DNA of 64,000 bases from Andreprevotia sp. IGB-42 (GTDB taxonomy: Bacteria > Pseudomonadota > Gammaproteobacteria > Burkholderiales > Chitinibacteraceae), in NCBI RefSeq assembly GCF_009848685.1, contig NZ_WXTX01000005.1, positions 1-64,000 of the forward strand, in the 5' to 3' direction. Positions 25,013-33,805 of this stretch are shown here, in pieces. The translations under genes and the position numbers were made by a program. The notes below the pieces were generated by a model. That model had not been told where the DNA came from. It was given only the letters and a program-made list of their open reading frames with translations, and made no database searches. How positions within the stretch are numbered: position 1 is the stretch's first letter; every line of letters begins with the position of its first letter.

Positions 25013-27481
25013 TTATCTGGACGCAGCGGTGTTCAGGTAAGCATCCAGCGCGGCAAGCAGGTTGTTGCTTTTCGCCCATGCTGCCGCCAACTGCTCAGCC
25101 CGGGTGATTTCTTGGGCGCTCATCTGTTTTTGTGTGGCTTGGCGATTTTGCACCAGCACGGGGTCGCGGGATTGATCGTTGCTGATTGCCAGCATCAATA
25201 GCGCATGGCTGACGACCAGATTGCGCTTTACGCCATCGCCACGCTCGAACAGCATCGCCAGATTGTTCTGTGCGGATGACAGCCCCTGCGCAGCTGCCTT
25301 GCGGTACCAACTGATGGCGCTGCGGATATCCCGCTTTACGCCTTCGCCCCGCTCGTAGTGCTTGCCCAGGCTGTCCTGCGCCATGGCATCGCCTTGTTCG
25401 GCTGCTTTGCGGTCCCAGTACAGCGCTTGGGCATGGTCTTGTTCCACCCCTTGGCCGAGCGAATACAAGTAGGCCAGGTTGTACTGGCTTTCTGGATGGC
25501 CTTGCAACGCCGCGCGCCGGAACCACGCGGCGGCAGCGGCATCATCCTGCGCCACGCCACGGCCATGAAGATAGAGCGACCCCAGATTGAACTGGGCCGC
25601 CGCCAGACCGTAATTGGCCGCAGGCGCGTATAGCCGGGCAGCCTCTGCATCGTCCTGTGGCACACCTCGACCATCTTCATGCAGCAAGCCCAGCTGAAAA
25701 TGAGCCATCGCATTGCCTTGCGCCACTGCCTTGCGATACCAGGCGGCTGCCTGTGCATAATCCTGCTTGCGTCCCTCGCCGCTGTCATAGCTCATGCCCA
25801 ACATGGCTTGTGCTGGTGCATAGCCCTGCTGCGCGGCTTTTTCATGCCAATCGGCCGCCAGCTTTGCATCGGCAGCCCAGGCGTTCCCGTTGCTGTACAA
25901 CATGCCCATTTCGAATTGCGCTTCCGGCAGGCCCTGCTCGGCTGCCTTGCGCAACCATAGCCCCGCCAGGCCCATGTCTTTGGGTGTGCCCTGGCCATTT
26001 GCATACAGCTGGCCCAAGTCAAGCTGGGCATCGGCAAAGCCCTGATCCGCCGCTTTCTGCAGCCACGCAATGCCCTGTTTTTCGTCTTTGGGCAGGTCCC
26101 GGCCTTGCAGGTACATCCTGGCGACTTCGCGTTGTGCCAGCGGATTGCCTGCTTCTGCCGCCTTGCGTAACCACACCGCGGCAATGGCCGGGTTTTTCTC
26201 GACTCCGTTCCCGCTGGCATACAGCAAGGCCAGATCGAGCTGCGCCAGTGTGTCGCCCTGTGCGGCCGCTTTTTGATACCAGCTTGCGGCTTTGCCGGCA
26301 TCGTTGGCGACGCCCCTGCCTTGCCGGTACATCTGTGCCAGTGTGTACTGTGCCTGGGCAAGCCCCGTTCCGGCTGCTTTGCTGATCCATGCCAACGCTT
26401 GGGCATCGTCTTTCAGCTTGCCTTCGTCCTGCAGGTAAAGCAGGCCCAGCTTCAGCATGGCCGCAGGGACGCCTTGCATGGCAGCCTTGCGATACCAGGC
26501 TGCAGCTTGCTGTACATCCGCTGCCGTTCCCTCACCCCGTTCAAACAAACGGCCCAGGTTGTACTGCGCCTCGGGGTAATCTTGTTCAGCCGCTTTTTTG
26601 AACCAGACCAGCGCCTGCTGCATATCCCTGGAAACAGCAATCCCGCCTGAATACAGGGTACCCATATTGTTCTGGGCGTAGGCATTGCCCTGTTCGGCCG
26701 CTTTGCGATACCACTCGAAGGCCTGCTGCACATCGCTATCGATGCCATTACCCTGCTCGTACGCAAGCCCCAGGCTGATCTGGGCGCTGACATGGCCCTG
26801 TTCGGCCGCTTTGCGATACCACCGGATGGCCTGCTGCATATCGGTAGCAACGCCATTACCCTGTTCGTACGCAAGCCCTAGGTTGAATTGGGCATGGGCA
26901 TGACCTTGTTCGGCCGCTTTGCGGTACAGCGCCGCGGCCTGCCCGGTATCCTTGGGCACGCCACGACCACTGGCATACATTGCGCCCAGATTGTTCTGAG
27001 CGACTGCCATGCGCTGATCCGCTGACTTGCGCAGCCAGAGCGCCGCCTGGCTGTCGTCTTGTGGCACGCCCTCGCCCTCGGCATACCGCATGGCCAGATT
27101 GAACTGGGCTTGGGCAAAGCCTTGCTCAGCCGCCTTGCGATACAGGCTGGCAGCAAGCGGCAGGTCGGTAGATACCCCCAGGCCCTGTTCGTACAGTTTG
27201 CCCAGATTGTTCTGTGCGCCGGCCATGCCCTGATCTGCCGCCTTGCGCAGCCAGCGGGCAGCCAGCGCGTTATCCACGGGCACGCCGTGGCCGTCCATAT
27301 ACATCGTTCCCAGCGCAAACTGCGCTTGTGCATCGCCCTGCTCGGCCAGCGGGCGGAATTCCTTCAGCGCCTGTGCGTAATCATCGAACTGATAGGCATA
27401 GATGCCATCGCTGAGGTCGGCATGGGCGGGGGTGGCCAGCGCTGCAGTCAGCAACAGGGCGAGCAGGGTTCTTCTGGTCAT
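25013..27481 (-). CDS. Periplasmic Sel1-repeat protein (copy 2)
   Basis: An 822-residue paralogue of the protein at 21336-23804, with the same signal peptide (MTRRTLLALLLTAALATPAH) and first repeat block (DLSDGIYAYQFDDYAQALKE). About twenty Sel1 repeats follow, many diverged (for example GNGVATDMQQAIRWYRKAAE), and a C-terminal cap NNLLAALDAYLNTAASR. Equal length but different repeat order points to an old tandem duplication, with the Nudix-like gene between the copies. Likely a periplasmic binding scaffold. Confidence 0.85.
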   Translation of the reverse strand: MTRRTLLALLLTAALATPAHADLSDGIYAYQFDDYAQALKEFRPLAEQGDAQAQFALGTMYMDGHGVPVDNALAARWLRKAADQGMAGAQNNLGKLYEQGLGVSTDLPLAASLYRKAAEQGFAQAQFNLAMRYAEGEGVPQDDSQAALWLRKSADQRMAVAQNNLGAMYASGRGVPKDTGQAAALYRKAAEQGHAHAQFNLGLAYEQGNGVATDMQQAIRWYRKAAEQGHVSAQISLGLAYEQGNGIDSDVQQAFEWYRKAAEQGNAYAQNNMGTLYSGGIAVSRDMQQALVWFKKAAEQDYPEAQYNLGRLFERGEGTAADVQQAAAWYRKAAMQGVPAAMLKLGLLYLQDEGKLKDDAQALAWISKAAGTGLAQAQYTLAQMYRQGRGVANDAGKAASWYQKAAAQGDTLAQLDLALLYASGNGVEKNPAIAAVWLRKAAEAGNPLAQREVARMYLQGRDLPKDEKQGIAWLQKAADQGFADAQLDLGQLYANGQGTPKDMGLAGLWLRKAAEQGLPEAQFEMGMLYSNGNAWAADAKLAADWHEKAAQQGYAPAQAMLGMSYDSGEGRKQDYAQAAAWYRKAVAQGNAMAHFQLGLLHEDGRGVPQDDAEAARLYAPAANYGLAAAQFNLGSLYLHGRGVAQDDAAAAAWFRRAALQGHPESQYNLAYLYSLGQGVEQDHAQALYWDRKAAEQGDAMAQDSLGKHYERGEGVKRDIRSAISWYRKAAAQGLSSAQNNLAMLFERGDGVKRNLVVSHALLMLAISNDQSRDPVLVQNRQATQKQMSAQEITRAEQLAAAWAKSNNLLAALDAYLNTAASR

Positions 27482-27885
27482 GGCTTGCAGGCGGCGGGCG
27501 GGGTAGGGGCGTCATTCTGCCCGTGAGTTTTGAGCCCCGGCAAGGCAGCGCTGATGTCTGGCGGGGTATTGCCGCGCGCTGTATCGAGCGTGGGGCCGGG
27601 AGCCGGAGCTTGCCGGTCGGTGATACAGGCCTGCCGGCCGGGAGAATGGCGGCGAAGGGAAATGTGCACCAGCGTTTGTCACCACCGCGGTGCACAGGCA
27701 CTGCGGCGGTGCGTTGTATGCAAATTGCCGTCGCTGCGTCACCGTTGCGGTTGAAGTTATCTGCTTGATTCGATGGTTGTTATTTCAGTGTTGTGCACCT
27801 TGTCCTGCACGGGCATGGCTTCTGCTTGTTGAAAACAAAGTTGCACGCATTCCATCTCTTCCAGATTCAGCAATCCGGAGCCTGC
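27482..27885. other. Gap upstream of the CheW-domain gene
   Basis: About 400 bases. The first 80 repeat the Sel1 copy-1 upstream region. The AT-richer stretch 27735-27860 (GAAGTTATCTGCTTGATTCG and following) probably holds the promoter of the gene at 27886. No small gene is supported. Confidence 0.4.
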
Positions 27886-30606
27886 ATGACCAGTTACAAG
27901 GGTATCGAGATCGATGCCAGCCTGCGTCCGCTGATCCGCCATATGGGCAGCGTGAATGAATACCGCGAGATGCTGCAGCGGCTGCAGGCGGTGTGGGACA
28001 ACCTGGCATTGCTGGGGCAGTTGTCCGGCATGGCGACGGATATGGTGGGCACGCGGCAGGCATTTGCCGAGCTGACCACGGTGCTGCTGAACAAGCTGGG
28101 GCTGGAAATGCGCCGCAAGCTGGTGCAGGAGCTGGGTTCGCGCGCGCAGGTGGCGGTGGATATCCTGACGCGCAACCTGTTCGAGCGCACTGCGGATATC
28201 GGTTTCCTGGCCATCGATGATGCGTTGCGCCAGTTTGCCGCGGGGGCGGGCGGCGCTGTTGATCCGGATGCGGACGACGGGCTGGCGGTGCGGCGCGCTG
28301 CCATCGTGGCGCGCTTCCGGGCCTATGTAGAGAAGTATTCGGTCTACGACGATATCGTATTGCTGACACCGGATGGCCGCGTGCTGGCGCGGCTGGATGC
28401 GCGCGTGAGTGTCGGGCAAACGCACGACCCCGTGGTGGCAGAGGCATTGAGCACCCGTGCCGCGTATGTCGAGCACTTTGGCGTATCCGATCTGTTTCCG
28501 CAGCGTGGCGCGGTGCTGCGCTATGCCTACCGCATCAGCGATGAAAAGAGCCAGCGCCCGCTGGGCGTGCTGTGCCTGAGCTTCCGCTTCGATAACGAAA
28601 GCGAACGCATTTTTGCCAACCTGCGCGGCAGCGACGACTGGTCGCTGTTTGCATTGATCGACACGGCCGGCCACGTGGTGGCCACGTCGGACGCACAACA
28701 ACTGCCGCTGGCCAGCCGCGTGGAGCCGGTGCTGGACGAGGCTTGCAGGGTGATCCGCTTTGGCGGGCGTGAATACCTGGCGGTTACCCGCGCCACTGCC
28801 GGTTACCAGGGCTATGGTGGCCCCGGCTGGCTGGGCCATGTGATGGTGCCGCTGGAGCACGCCTTTGCCGATACTGCCGAGGGCAGCGATGCCGGCCGGC
28901 TGGCGCAGCTGGATCGTGCGCTGATCGATGCGGTGATGCACAGCCCGGCGCTGTTTTCTGCCGAGTTGCGCGGCATTCCGCAGCAGGCGGAGCGCATCCA
29001 GCGCGAGCTGAACCGCTCGGTATGGAATGGCCGCGTACTGCAAAGCCGCGAGGACAACAACAACGCCACCTTCAGCAAGGTGTTGCTGAGCGAGATCGGC
29101 CGCACCGGCCTGCAAACCAGCGATGTGTTTGCACAATCCATCGCCAACCTGCACGAGACGGTGGTGTCCGCAGTGCTGGGCGACAGCGAATTCTTTGCCG
29201 CGCTGGCCATCGATATCATGGACCGCAACCTGTACGAGCGCGCCAACGATTGCCGCTGGTGGGCACTGACGCACCAGTTTGCCGAATGCCTGGCGAGCGA
29301 CCCGCGCAGCAGCGCCACGCGCGAGCAGATTACCGCCACGCTCAAGCTCATCAACAGCCTGTATACCGTGTACGACAACCTGGTGGTGTTCGACCGCCAT
29401 GGGCTGGCCGTGGCGGTATCCAATGCCAATTACGCGGGCGTGGTGGGGCAGGCGATAGGCGAGGAATGGGTGGGCCGCACGCTGGCATTGTGCCAGCCGC
29501 AGCAATACGTGGTGTCGGCCTTTGCCGCCACGCCGCTGTATAGCGGCCGCCATACCTATATCTATGCCGCGCCGGTGTTTGCGCCGGGTAGCAACAGCGT
29601 GGTGGGCGGTATCGGCATCGTGTTCGATGCGGCACCGCAATTTGCCGCCATGCTGGCCGATGCACTGCCGGCGCGCCCGCCCAGCGCTACAGCGGTGGGC
29701 GGGCCACAGGGCTTTGCCGCATTTGTCGAGCGCAATGGCCGCGTGGTGGCGTGCAGCGATGGCGCTTTTCCGCCGGGCAGCACGCTGGCACTGGATGGCA
29801 AGCTGCTGCAGCAGGCTGCCGGGCAACGCAGCGCCAGCATCGTGGCGCTGGATGGCCAGTACTACGCGGTGGGCAGTTGCCCTTCTACCGGCTACCGCGA
29901 ATACAAGGCGGCGGAAGATGCCTACCGCAATGAACTGATCGCGCTGGTGCTGATTCCGCTCGGCGCCGTGCAGGCCGCTGCGCAAACGGCCCGGCATGAC
30001 CGGGTGCGCAGTACCGCGCAGCGCCCGCTGGAACGCACCGAGGAAGTGGCGCAGGTGGCTACCTTCCAGATCGGCGGCGAATGGCTGGGCGTGCCCTGCG
30101 ATGAAGTGGTGGAGGCGGTGGATGCCACCCATATCACCCCGTTGCCCGGCATGCCCGCCGCAGTGCGTGGCGTGGTGATGCGCAACGGCAGCCCGGTGCC
30201 GGTGTTCGATCTGAAGGAACAGCTGCGCTTTGGCCGCAGCGTGGATGAAACCGATTACCGCCAGGTGGTGATCATGCGTGGGCGCGATGGCGTGCAATTT
30301 GGCGTGCTGGCGCATGCGCTGGCCGATACGCTGGAAATACCATTGCGGCAGATCGATGCCATTGGCGGCCTCTTCCCCGGCCAGATGCCGCTGGCGGAAA
30401 GCGTGGTGCGACCAGACCCGGCCCAGGGGCGCGAGGGCATCCTGATCGTGCTGTCGGTGGAGCGCATCCGCGACCGCGTGATGGGCCGTGCGCCCGAGCT
30501 GCTGTCCACCTGGAATGCGCCGCTGCTGCCGGAACGCAATGGCGAGCGCATCGTGGCCGGCCTGCCCGGGGCGGCGCCGCTGCGGTTGATGGGGGAAGGG
30601 GTTTAG
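27886..30606 (+). CDS. Large soluble sensor with two Cache-like segments and a C-terminal CheW domain
   Basis: A 906-residue protein; ATG 27886 has GGAG seven bases upstream. No signal peptide or membrane helix. The helical block AVDILTRNLFERTADIGFLA (about residue 85) leads into a Cache/PAS-like sensor (YVEKYSVYDDIVLLTPDGRV). A second block AIDIMDRNLYERANDCRWWA (about 440) leads into SLYTVYDNLVVFDRHGLAVA, so sensor units are duplicated. Residues about 720-850 are a CheW domain (VATFQIGGEWLGVPCDEVVE, LPGMPAAVRGVVMRNGSPVP). No HAMP or MCP signalling hairpin is present. It probably feeds a cytosolic stimulus into a CheA-CheW array as a ligand-binding coupling protein. No other che gene is nearby. 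Confidence 0.75.
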   Translation: MTSYKGIEIDASLRPLIRHMGSVNEYREMLQRLQAVWDNLALLGQLSGMATDMVGTRQAFAELTTVLLNKLGLEMRRKLVQELGSRAQVAVDILTRNLFERTADIGFLAIDDALRQFAAGAGGAVDPDADDGLAVRRAAIVARFRAYVEKYSVYDDIVLLTPDGRVLARLDARVSVGQTHDPVVAEALSTRAAYVEHFGVSDLFPQRGAVLRYAYRISDEKSQRPLGVLCLSFRFDNESERIFANLRGSDDWSLFALIDTAGHVVATSDAQQLPLASRVEPVLDEACRVIRFGGREYLAVTRATAGYQGYGGPGWLGHVMVPLEHAFADTAEGSDAGRLAQLDRALIDAVMHSPALFSAELRGIPQQAERIQRELNRSVWNGRVLQSREDNNNATFSKVLLSEIGRTGLQTSDVFAQSIANLHETVVSAVLGDSEFFAALAIDIMDRNLYERANDCRWWALTHQFAECLASDPRSSATREQITATLKLINSLYTVYDNLVVFDRHGLAVAVSNANYAGVVGQAIGEEWVGRTLALCQPQQYVVSAFAATPLYSGRHTYIYAAPVFAPGSNSVVGGIGIVFDAAPQFAAMLADALPARPPSATAVGGPQGFAAFVERNGRVVACSDGAFPPGSTLALDGKLLQQAAGQRSASIVALDGQYYAVGSCPSTGYREYKAAEDAYRNELIALVLIPLGAVQAAAQTARHDRVRSTAQRPLERTEEVAQVATFQIGGEWLGVPCDEVVEAVDATHITPLPGMPAAVRGVVMRNGSPVPVFDLKEQLRFGRSVDETDYRQVVIMRGRDGVQFGVLAHALADTLEIPLRQIDAIGGLFPGQMPLAESVVRPDPAQGREGILIVLSVERIRDRVMGRAPELLSTWNAPLLPERNGERIVAGLPGAAPLRLMGEGV

Positions 30607-30800
30607 GGCGGGATCGCCGGCAAGGCGTGTTGACGGGGGATGATGCCGGAACGCCCGGGTAATGCAGTCAGATACGGGCTGCCGATAGAGGGCACTGCAG
30701 CTGGCAACCGCCTGTTACAAGGGGTTCCGGAATGGCCGGGAAGCGCTGCCCGCGCCGTGACTGATTGCCAGGCACCTGTGGCGGGCGGTGGCCGCTGCGA

Positions 30801-31322
30801 TCAGCGGGCGGTGGCCGTCCGCAATTCATCCTGCGTGGCGTTGATCAATGCCTGCAGATCGATCCCCATCGCTTTCAGTGCACGCGGTGCCACGCCGAAG
30901 CGGGCGGCGGCTGCCACTGCAATCACATGCGCACCCAGCAAGGGTTCGGCCGCGTGGCTTCCCGGCCGGCTGGCCAGTTGCTGCATCAATGATTGCACCG
31001 CTGGCTTGGCTTGATACGGGCCCTTGCCGGGGGCAATGGCGGCGGTATCGCCTTGCGTATCCAGCGGTGATGCGGCAATGCCGATGCTGTTCAGCGCATC
31101 TGCGTATTGCCGGGCAATGGCAGCGGTAAATTGCGCCGGATCTGCGCCGATGCGCTCGAACGCCCGGCGTGCGCTACCGTCGGGCAAGGCCAGCGCCGCC
31201 AGTACGAAGTGCTCCAGTCCCGGTTCTGTCTGCCCCGCTGCATTGGCGTGCTTTTCGGCATCCGTGCACAGGACCTTGATGGTGCGCATGTCGCTGATGC
31301 GCTGTGTGAGGCGACGTAGCAT
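30801..31322 (-). CDS. Clp N-terminal domain protein
   Basis: A 173-residue protein; start at ATG 31322 (MLRRLTQRISDMRTIKVLCT), one base after the upstream gene's stop. It is a stand-alone Clp-N (double helical repeat) domain: DAEKHANAAGQTEPGLEHFV, LALPDGSARRAFERIGADPA, then LLGAHVIAVAAAARFGVAPR and RALKAMGIDLQAL. No AAA module. Clp-N domains bind substrates or adaptors of ClpA/ClpB/ClpC. Co-transcribed with a small HTH protein, so probably a regulator pair rather than a chaperone. Confidence 0.75.
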   Translation of the reverse strand: MLRRLTQRISDMRTIKVLCTDAEKHANAAGQTEPGLEHFVLAALALPDGSARRAFERIGADPAQFTAAIARQYADALNSIGIAASPLDTQGDTAAIAPGKGPYQAKPAVQSLMQQLASRPGSHAAEPLLGAHVIAVAAAARFGVAPRALKAMGIDLQALINATQDELRTATAR

Positions 31323-31323
31323 G

Positions 31324-31557
31324 TCAACGCTCCTGGTCAGGCAAATCAATGGGGGGCAGGGTGCCAGCCAGCCGCTTGTGTGCGGCCTGCTTTGAAACGC
31401 CGAGTGCCTCGGCCACTTGTGTCCATGACCAGCCCTGCGCAATGGCATGCGCTACGGCGTTGCGTTCCAGCTGGTCTGCAAGCAGGCGCAAGGCCACGAC
31501 GGCGGCCAGTGCCTCGGCAGGGTTGTCGGCCGCGGGAAGGGGGTGGGGGATGATCAT
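31324..31557 (-). CDS. Small helix-turn-helix regulator
   Basis: A 77-residue protein: MIIPHPLPAADNPAEALAAV, then a helix-turn-helix AHAIAQGWSWTQVAEALGVS KQAAHKRLAG of sigma-region-4/Fis-like type. The stop sits one base before the start of the Clp-N gene, so the two are coupled. Two palindromes just upstream are candidate autoregulatory sites. Similar HTH/Clp-N pairs occur in other bacteria, as I recall. Confidence 0.75.
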   Translation of the reverse strand: MIIPHPLPAADNPAEALAAVVALRLLADQLERNAVAHAIAQGWSWTQVAEALGVSKQAAHKRLAGTLPPIDLPDQER

Positions 31558-31558
31558 T

Positions 31559-31603
31559 CGTCAACTATGGTTGACGATTTTGATGTTGTCAACTTTTGTT
31601 GAC
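31559..31603. promoter_or_regulatory. Two GTCAAC-N4-GTTGAC palindromes
   Basis: CGTCAACTATGGTTGACG at 31559-31576 is perfect over 18 bases outside its 4-base centre. GTCAACTTTTGTTGAC at 31588-31603 is a second copy with centres 28 bases apart. They begin 2 bases upstream of the HTH gene start and are the likely binding sites of that HTH protein. Confidence 0.65.
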
Positions 31604-31793
31604 GAGGAGATGAAGGGAGGGCTGGAGGCAGGCGAATGTGGCAGCACTCATGCAGCGGCATGCAGTGCGTGTGCTGTCAGCCTTCGCAACCCCAATGCAA
31701 TCCCCTCGACAGCCATTTGCATTATGATGCGCTCAGCCGCCATGCCACCCGGGTAGCCCTTACCCCATGACCGTACCCCATCCAGGAGCCTGT

Positions 31794-32777
31794 ATGTCTA
31801 CGCCAACGCCAGACCAGATTGCCCTAGCCCGCAGCAACCTCAGCATCTTGCGCGAGCTGAACGAAGAAGCCTGCCTGCACCACCTGCCCAAGATACTCAA
31901 TGCCTATGCGTTGCTGGTGGGCAACAAGGATGAAAGCGATCCGGGCATTGCCTTTTTGCTGGAAATCTTCCAGGGATTGTTCTCTGCACTGGGGGCGGAA
32001 GTGGGCGGTGGCGCCGGCAAGGCGGCAGCCGGCTTCGTGGCTGGCCTGGTGGCGAACTGGATTTCTGCGCCGCCCAGCTCGCTGAACACGCAATTTGCCT
32101 CGTATGCCACGCGCTACGATGCCACCGTGCGTGCGCTCAGCCTGCAGCTCGATACCATCAACGCCAACCTGGGCAGCAGCGATGCGGCACTGGTGCAGCA
32201 AACCTGGGACAGCAAGGTCAGCTACAACGGCATTACCACCGCGGTGGCTGATTTTGCCGCCCCCGGCCTGCCCAAGGTGAAGGAAGACCCGCTGTTCGAC
32301 CACATGGTGGACAAGGTGACGTTCTCGCAGGATCAGGCGCTGTGGAAACAGATGCTGATCCAGAACTATCAGGCGCTGTACTACACCTGGTATCACCGCG
32401 GCCAGGCGGGCAGCCCGCCGTTGAGCTGGTCGCAGTACCGGCTGTCCTTCTACAAGTATTGCTATTACACCTACTACACCTTCCAGGCCGGCTACGAGCC
32501 GCCGTTCTACCTGTGGTGCGTCAACGAATACGTGGTATGCCGCAAGGGCACGGTGGAATGGTATTACCTGAATGGCGATGCCTGCGATTACCTGTTCATC
32601 GACAGCACGCCCGGCACCATCATCAACCCCAACGGTTTGTTCGGGCGTGAGGAAGTGGTGCAGTTCCTCGGCATCGTGCATGTGGAAACCGAGCCTTATG
32701 TGACCATCTTCAACCCGCCCAACTGGCGCGATCCCAAGCGCAATGCAAGGCCGGATGTGGAACCGGTGCCAGCCTGA
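31794..32777 (+). CDS. Protein of unknown function, aromatic-rich
   Basis: A 327-residue protein; ATG 31794 (MSTPTPDQIALARSNLSILR) has AGGAG seven bases upstream and is preferred to an in-frame start nine codons earlier. The N-terminal half is helical with a hydrophobic Gly/Ala segment (LGAEVGGGAGKAAAGFVAGL VANWI). The middle is unusually Tyr-rich (NYQALYYTWYHRGQ, SFYKYCYYTYYTFQAGYEPP) and the end is beta-like (GREEVVQFLGIVHVETEPYV). No signal peptide. I recognise no family. A glycine-zipper-like helix followed by a Tyr-rich domain could suit a membrane-active or secreted effector, but this is a guess. Confidence 0.65.
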   Translation: MSTPTPDQIALARSNLSILRELNEEACLHHLPKILNAYALLVGNKDESDPGIAFLLEIFQGLFSALGAEVGGGAGKAAAGFVAGLVANWISAPPSSLNTQFASYATRYDATVRALSLQLDTINANLGSSDAALVQQTWDSKVSYNGITTAVADFAAPGLPKVKEDPLFDHMVDKVTFSQDQALWKQMLIQNYQALYYTWYHRGQAGSPPLSWSQYRLSFYKYCYYTYYTFQAGYEPPFYLWCVNEYVVCRKGTVEWYYLNGDACDYLFIDSTPGTIINPNGLFGREEVVQFLGIVHVETEPYVTIFNPPNWRDPKRNARPDVEPVPA

Positions 32778-32919
32778 TGGTTGCCACGTCCCGATGGCCT
32801 GGCTGCATGCTCCGGAATCGTGGCGCTGCACATCTCATTGATGGGCTGACTACATGGCAGGTGTAGCGGGTAAGCCGTTGCATCTGCAGTGAACATTGCG
32901 GTGATCAGGGTGGAACAAA

Positions 32920-32944
32920 AAACGGCGTGCACAGCACGCCGTTT
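32920..32944 (-). terminator. Strong intrinsic terminator
   Basis: AAACGGCGTGC, loop ACA, GCACGCCGTTT: an 11-bp perfect stem. On the minus strand it is followed by a run of T (TTTTTTG counting the stem end), so it ends the minus-strand gene at 32961. It may also work for the plus-strand gene ending at 32777. Confidence 0.8.
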
Positions 32945-32960
32945 CTATTGCTGCCGCAGT

Positions 32961-33212
32961 TTATCCGTGTGCCGGTGCGGCATCTGCAAGCGGGTGCAAC
33001 TGCCTGGCCGATTCGGGAAGGCGCATATATGCGTCGGCAATGGCGAGCAATTCCGCGCTCAGGAAGGGGTGGACCGCCTGCAGCGCTTCCAGTGATGCCC
33101 CTGCGGCACTGGCGGACAACACATCGGCAACCGGCACATGGGTGCCGACAAAGCAGGTTGCGCCGCTGGCGGGATCGTTGACGAGATAAAGATGGAATTT
33201 ATCTGTATGCAT
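32961..33212 (-). CDS. Small protein of unknown function
   Basis: An 83-residue protein; start at ATG 33212 (MHTDKFHLYLVNDPASGATC) preferred over a TTG six codons earlier. Reads as a soluble alpha/beta domain: TCFVGTHVPVADVLSASAAG and FLSAELLAIADAYMRLPESA. A strong terminator lies 16 bases past the stop, which supports it as a real transcribed gene. No family was recognised. Confidence 0.55.
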   Translation of the reverse strand: MHTDKFHLYLVNDPASGATCFVGTHVPVADVLSASAAGASLEALQAVHPFLSAELLAIADAYMRLPESARQLHPLADAAPAHG

Positions 33213-33364
33213 GACTGCCTGATACCCCAAATGTTGTCGTGAGCTGGCTGCGTAGCGTGGAAGACCACCTCACACGCCAGCATGCTGATGCGCCGGCCCG
33301 ATGCGGTCTGAAGCGTGGTCGTGAAGGGCTGGCCGCAGGATGAGCACACAGGCAAGCACTTCAC
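33213..33364 (-). CDS. Possible small Cys-pair protein upstream of the 33212 gene
   Basis: A frame from ATG 33364 begins MKCLPVCSSCGQPFTTTLQT, with a CxxC zinc-knuckle look, and stays open into the next gene's region in another frame to 33059. Only the part to about 33213 looks protein-like, so it may be a short gene with an overlapping end or a frameshifted 5' part of the downstream gene. A palindrome sits in its promoter region. Confidence 0.3.
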
Positions 33365-33805
33365 TGTGTGCGATACAGCAACCTGAAACCCATTTCATTA
33401 TCATCACATGATAACAATAAACAAACTTCATTAGAAATGGATGCGTGGAATGGATGCGGGGGGATGGCTACGCCAGCCGCCTGCGACGCGGGCAAGACAG
33501 CCACGCGATTGGAAGCCGTAAAACAACGGAAAAGAGCCGTGCAAGGCAGCAAGCGCCGCAGTGTGCAGGAGTAGATAGCAACAATGTGCCGGGCGGTATG
33601 CTGGCAAGCAGAATGGCTTGTGCAGGCACGGGCTTGTGCAAAGCCCTGGCGGGCAGCAGCCAGAAGAGGGTGGCAGGGGCTGGTGCCATGGTTGCAGCCG
33701 TTTGCAAGCCTGCAGCTGCAGGCAGCTAGCCGGGGTAGCAAAATTCTCCCCGGCTTACGCACATCAAATTATAATGCGATTACCATAAAAATCTGGGTGT
33801 GCAGG
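33365..33805. other. Gap with a palindrome and a GC hairpin
   Basis: About 440 bases. TTATCATCACATGATAA at 33398-33414 is a 17-base palindrome with perfect 7-base arms. GCCGGGG...CCCCGGC near 33729-33753 can form a hairpin. TATAAT at 33769-33774 is a good -10 box for the gene at 33806. Open frames from 33437 and 33445 have no ribosome site and odd composition, so no gene is called. Confidence 0.5.

Noticed and set aside
27757-30315. 852-residue open frame on the minus strand opposite the CheW-domain gene
   Set aside because: It mirrors a well-supported plus-strand gene with Cache-like and CheW motifs; the antisense product is His/Arg/Gln-rich with no domain, typical of a GC-rich shadow frame.
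33445-33729. Frame of 94 codons upstream of the ribbon-helix-helix gene, considered as a toxin partner
   Set aside because: No ribosome site, low-complexity Ala/Gly/Lys composition and no overlap with the RHH gene; a toxin-antitoxin pair is not supported.
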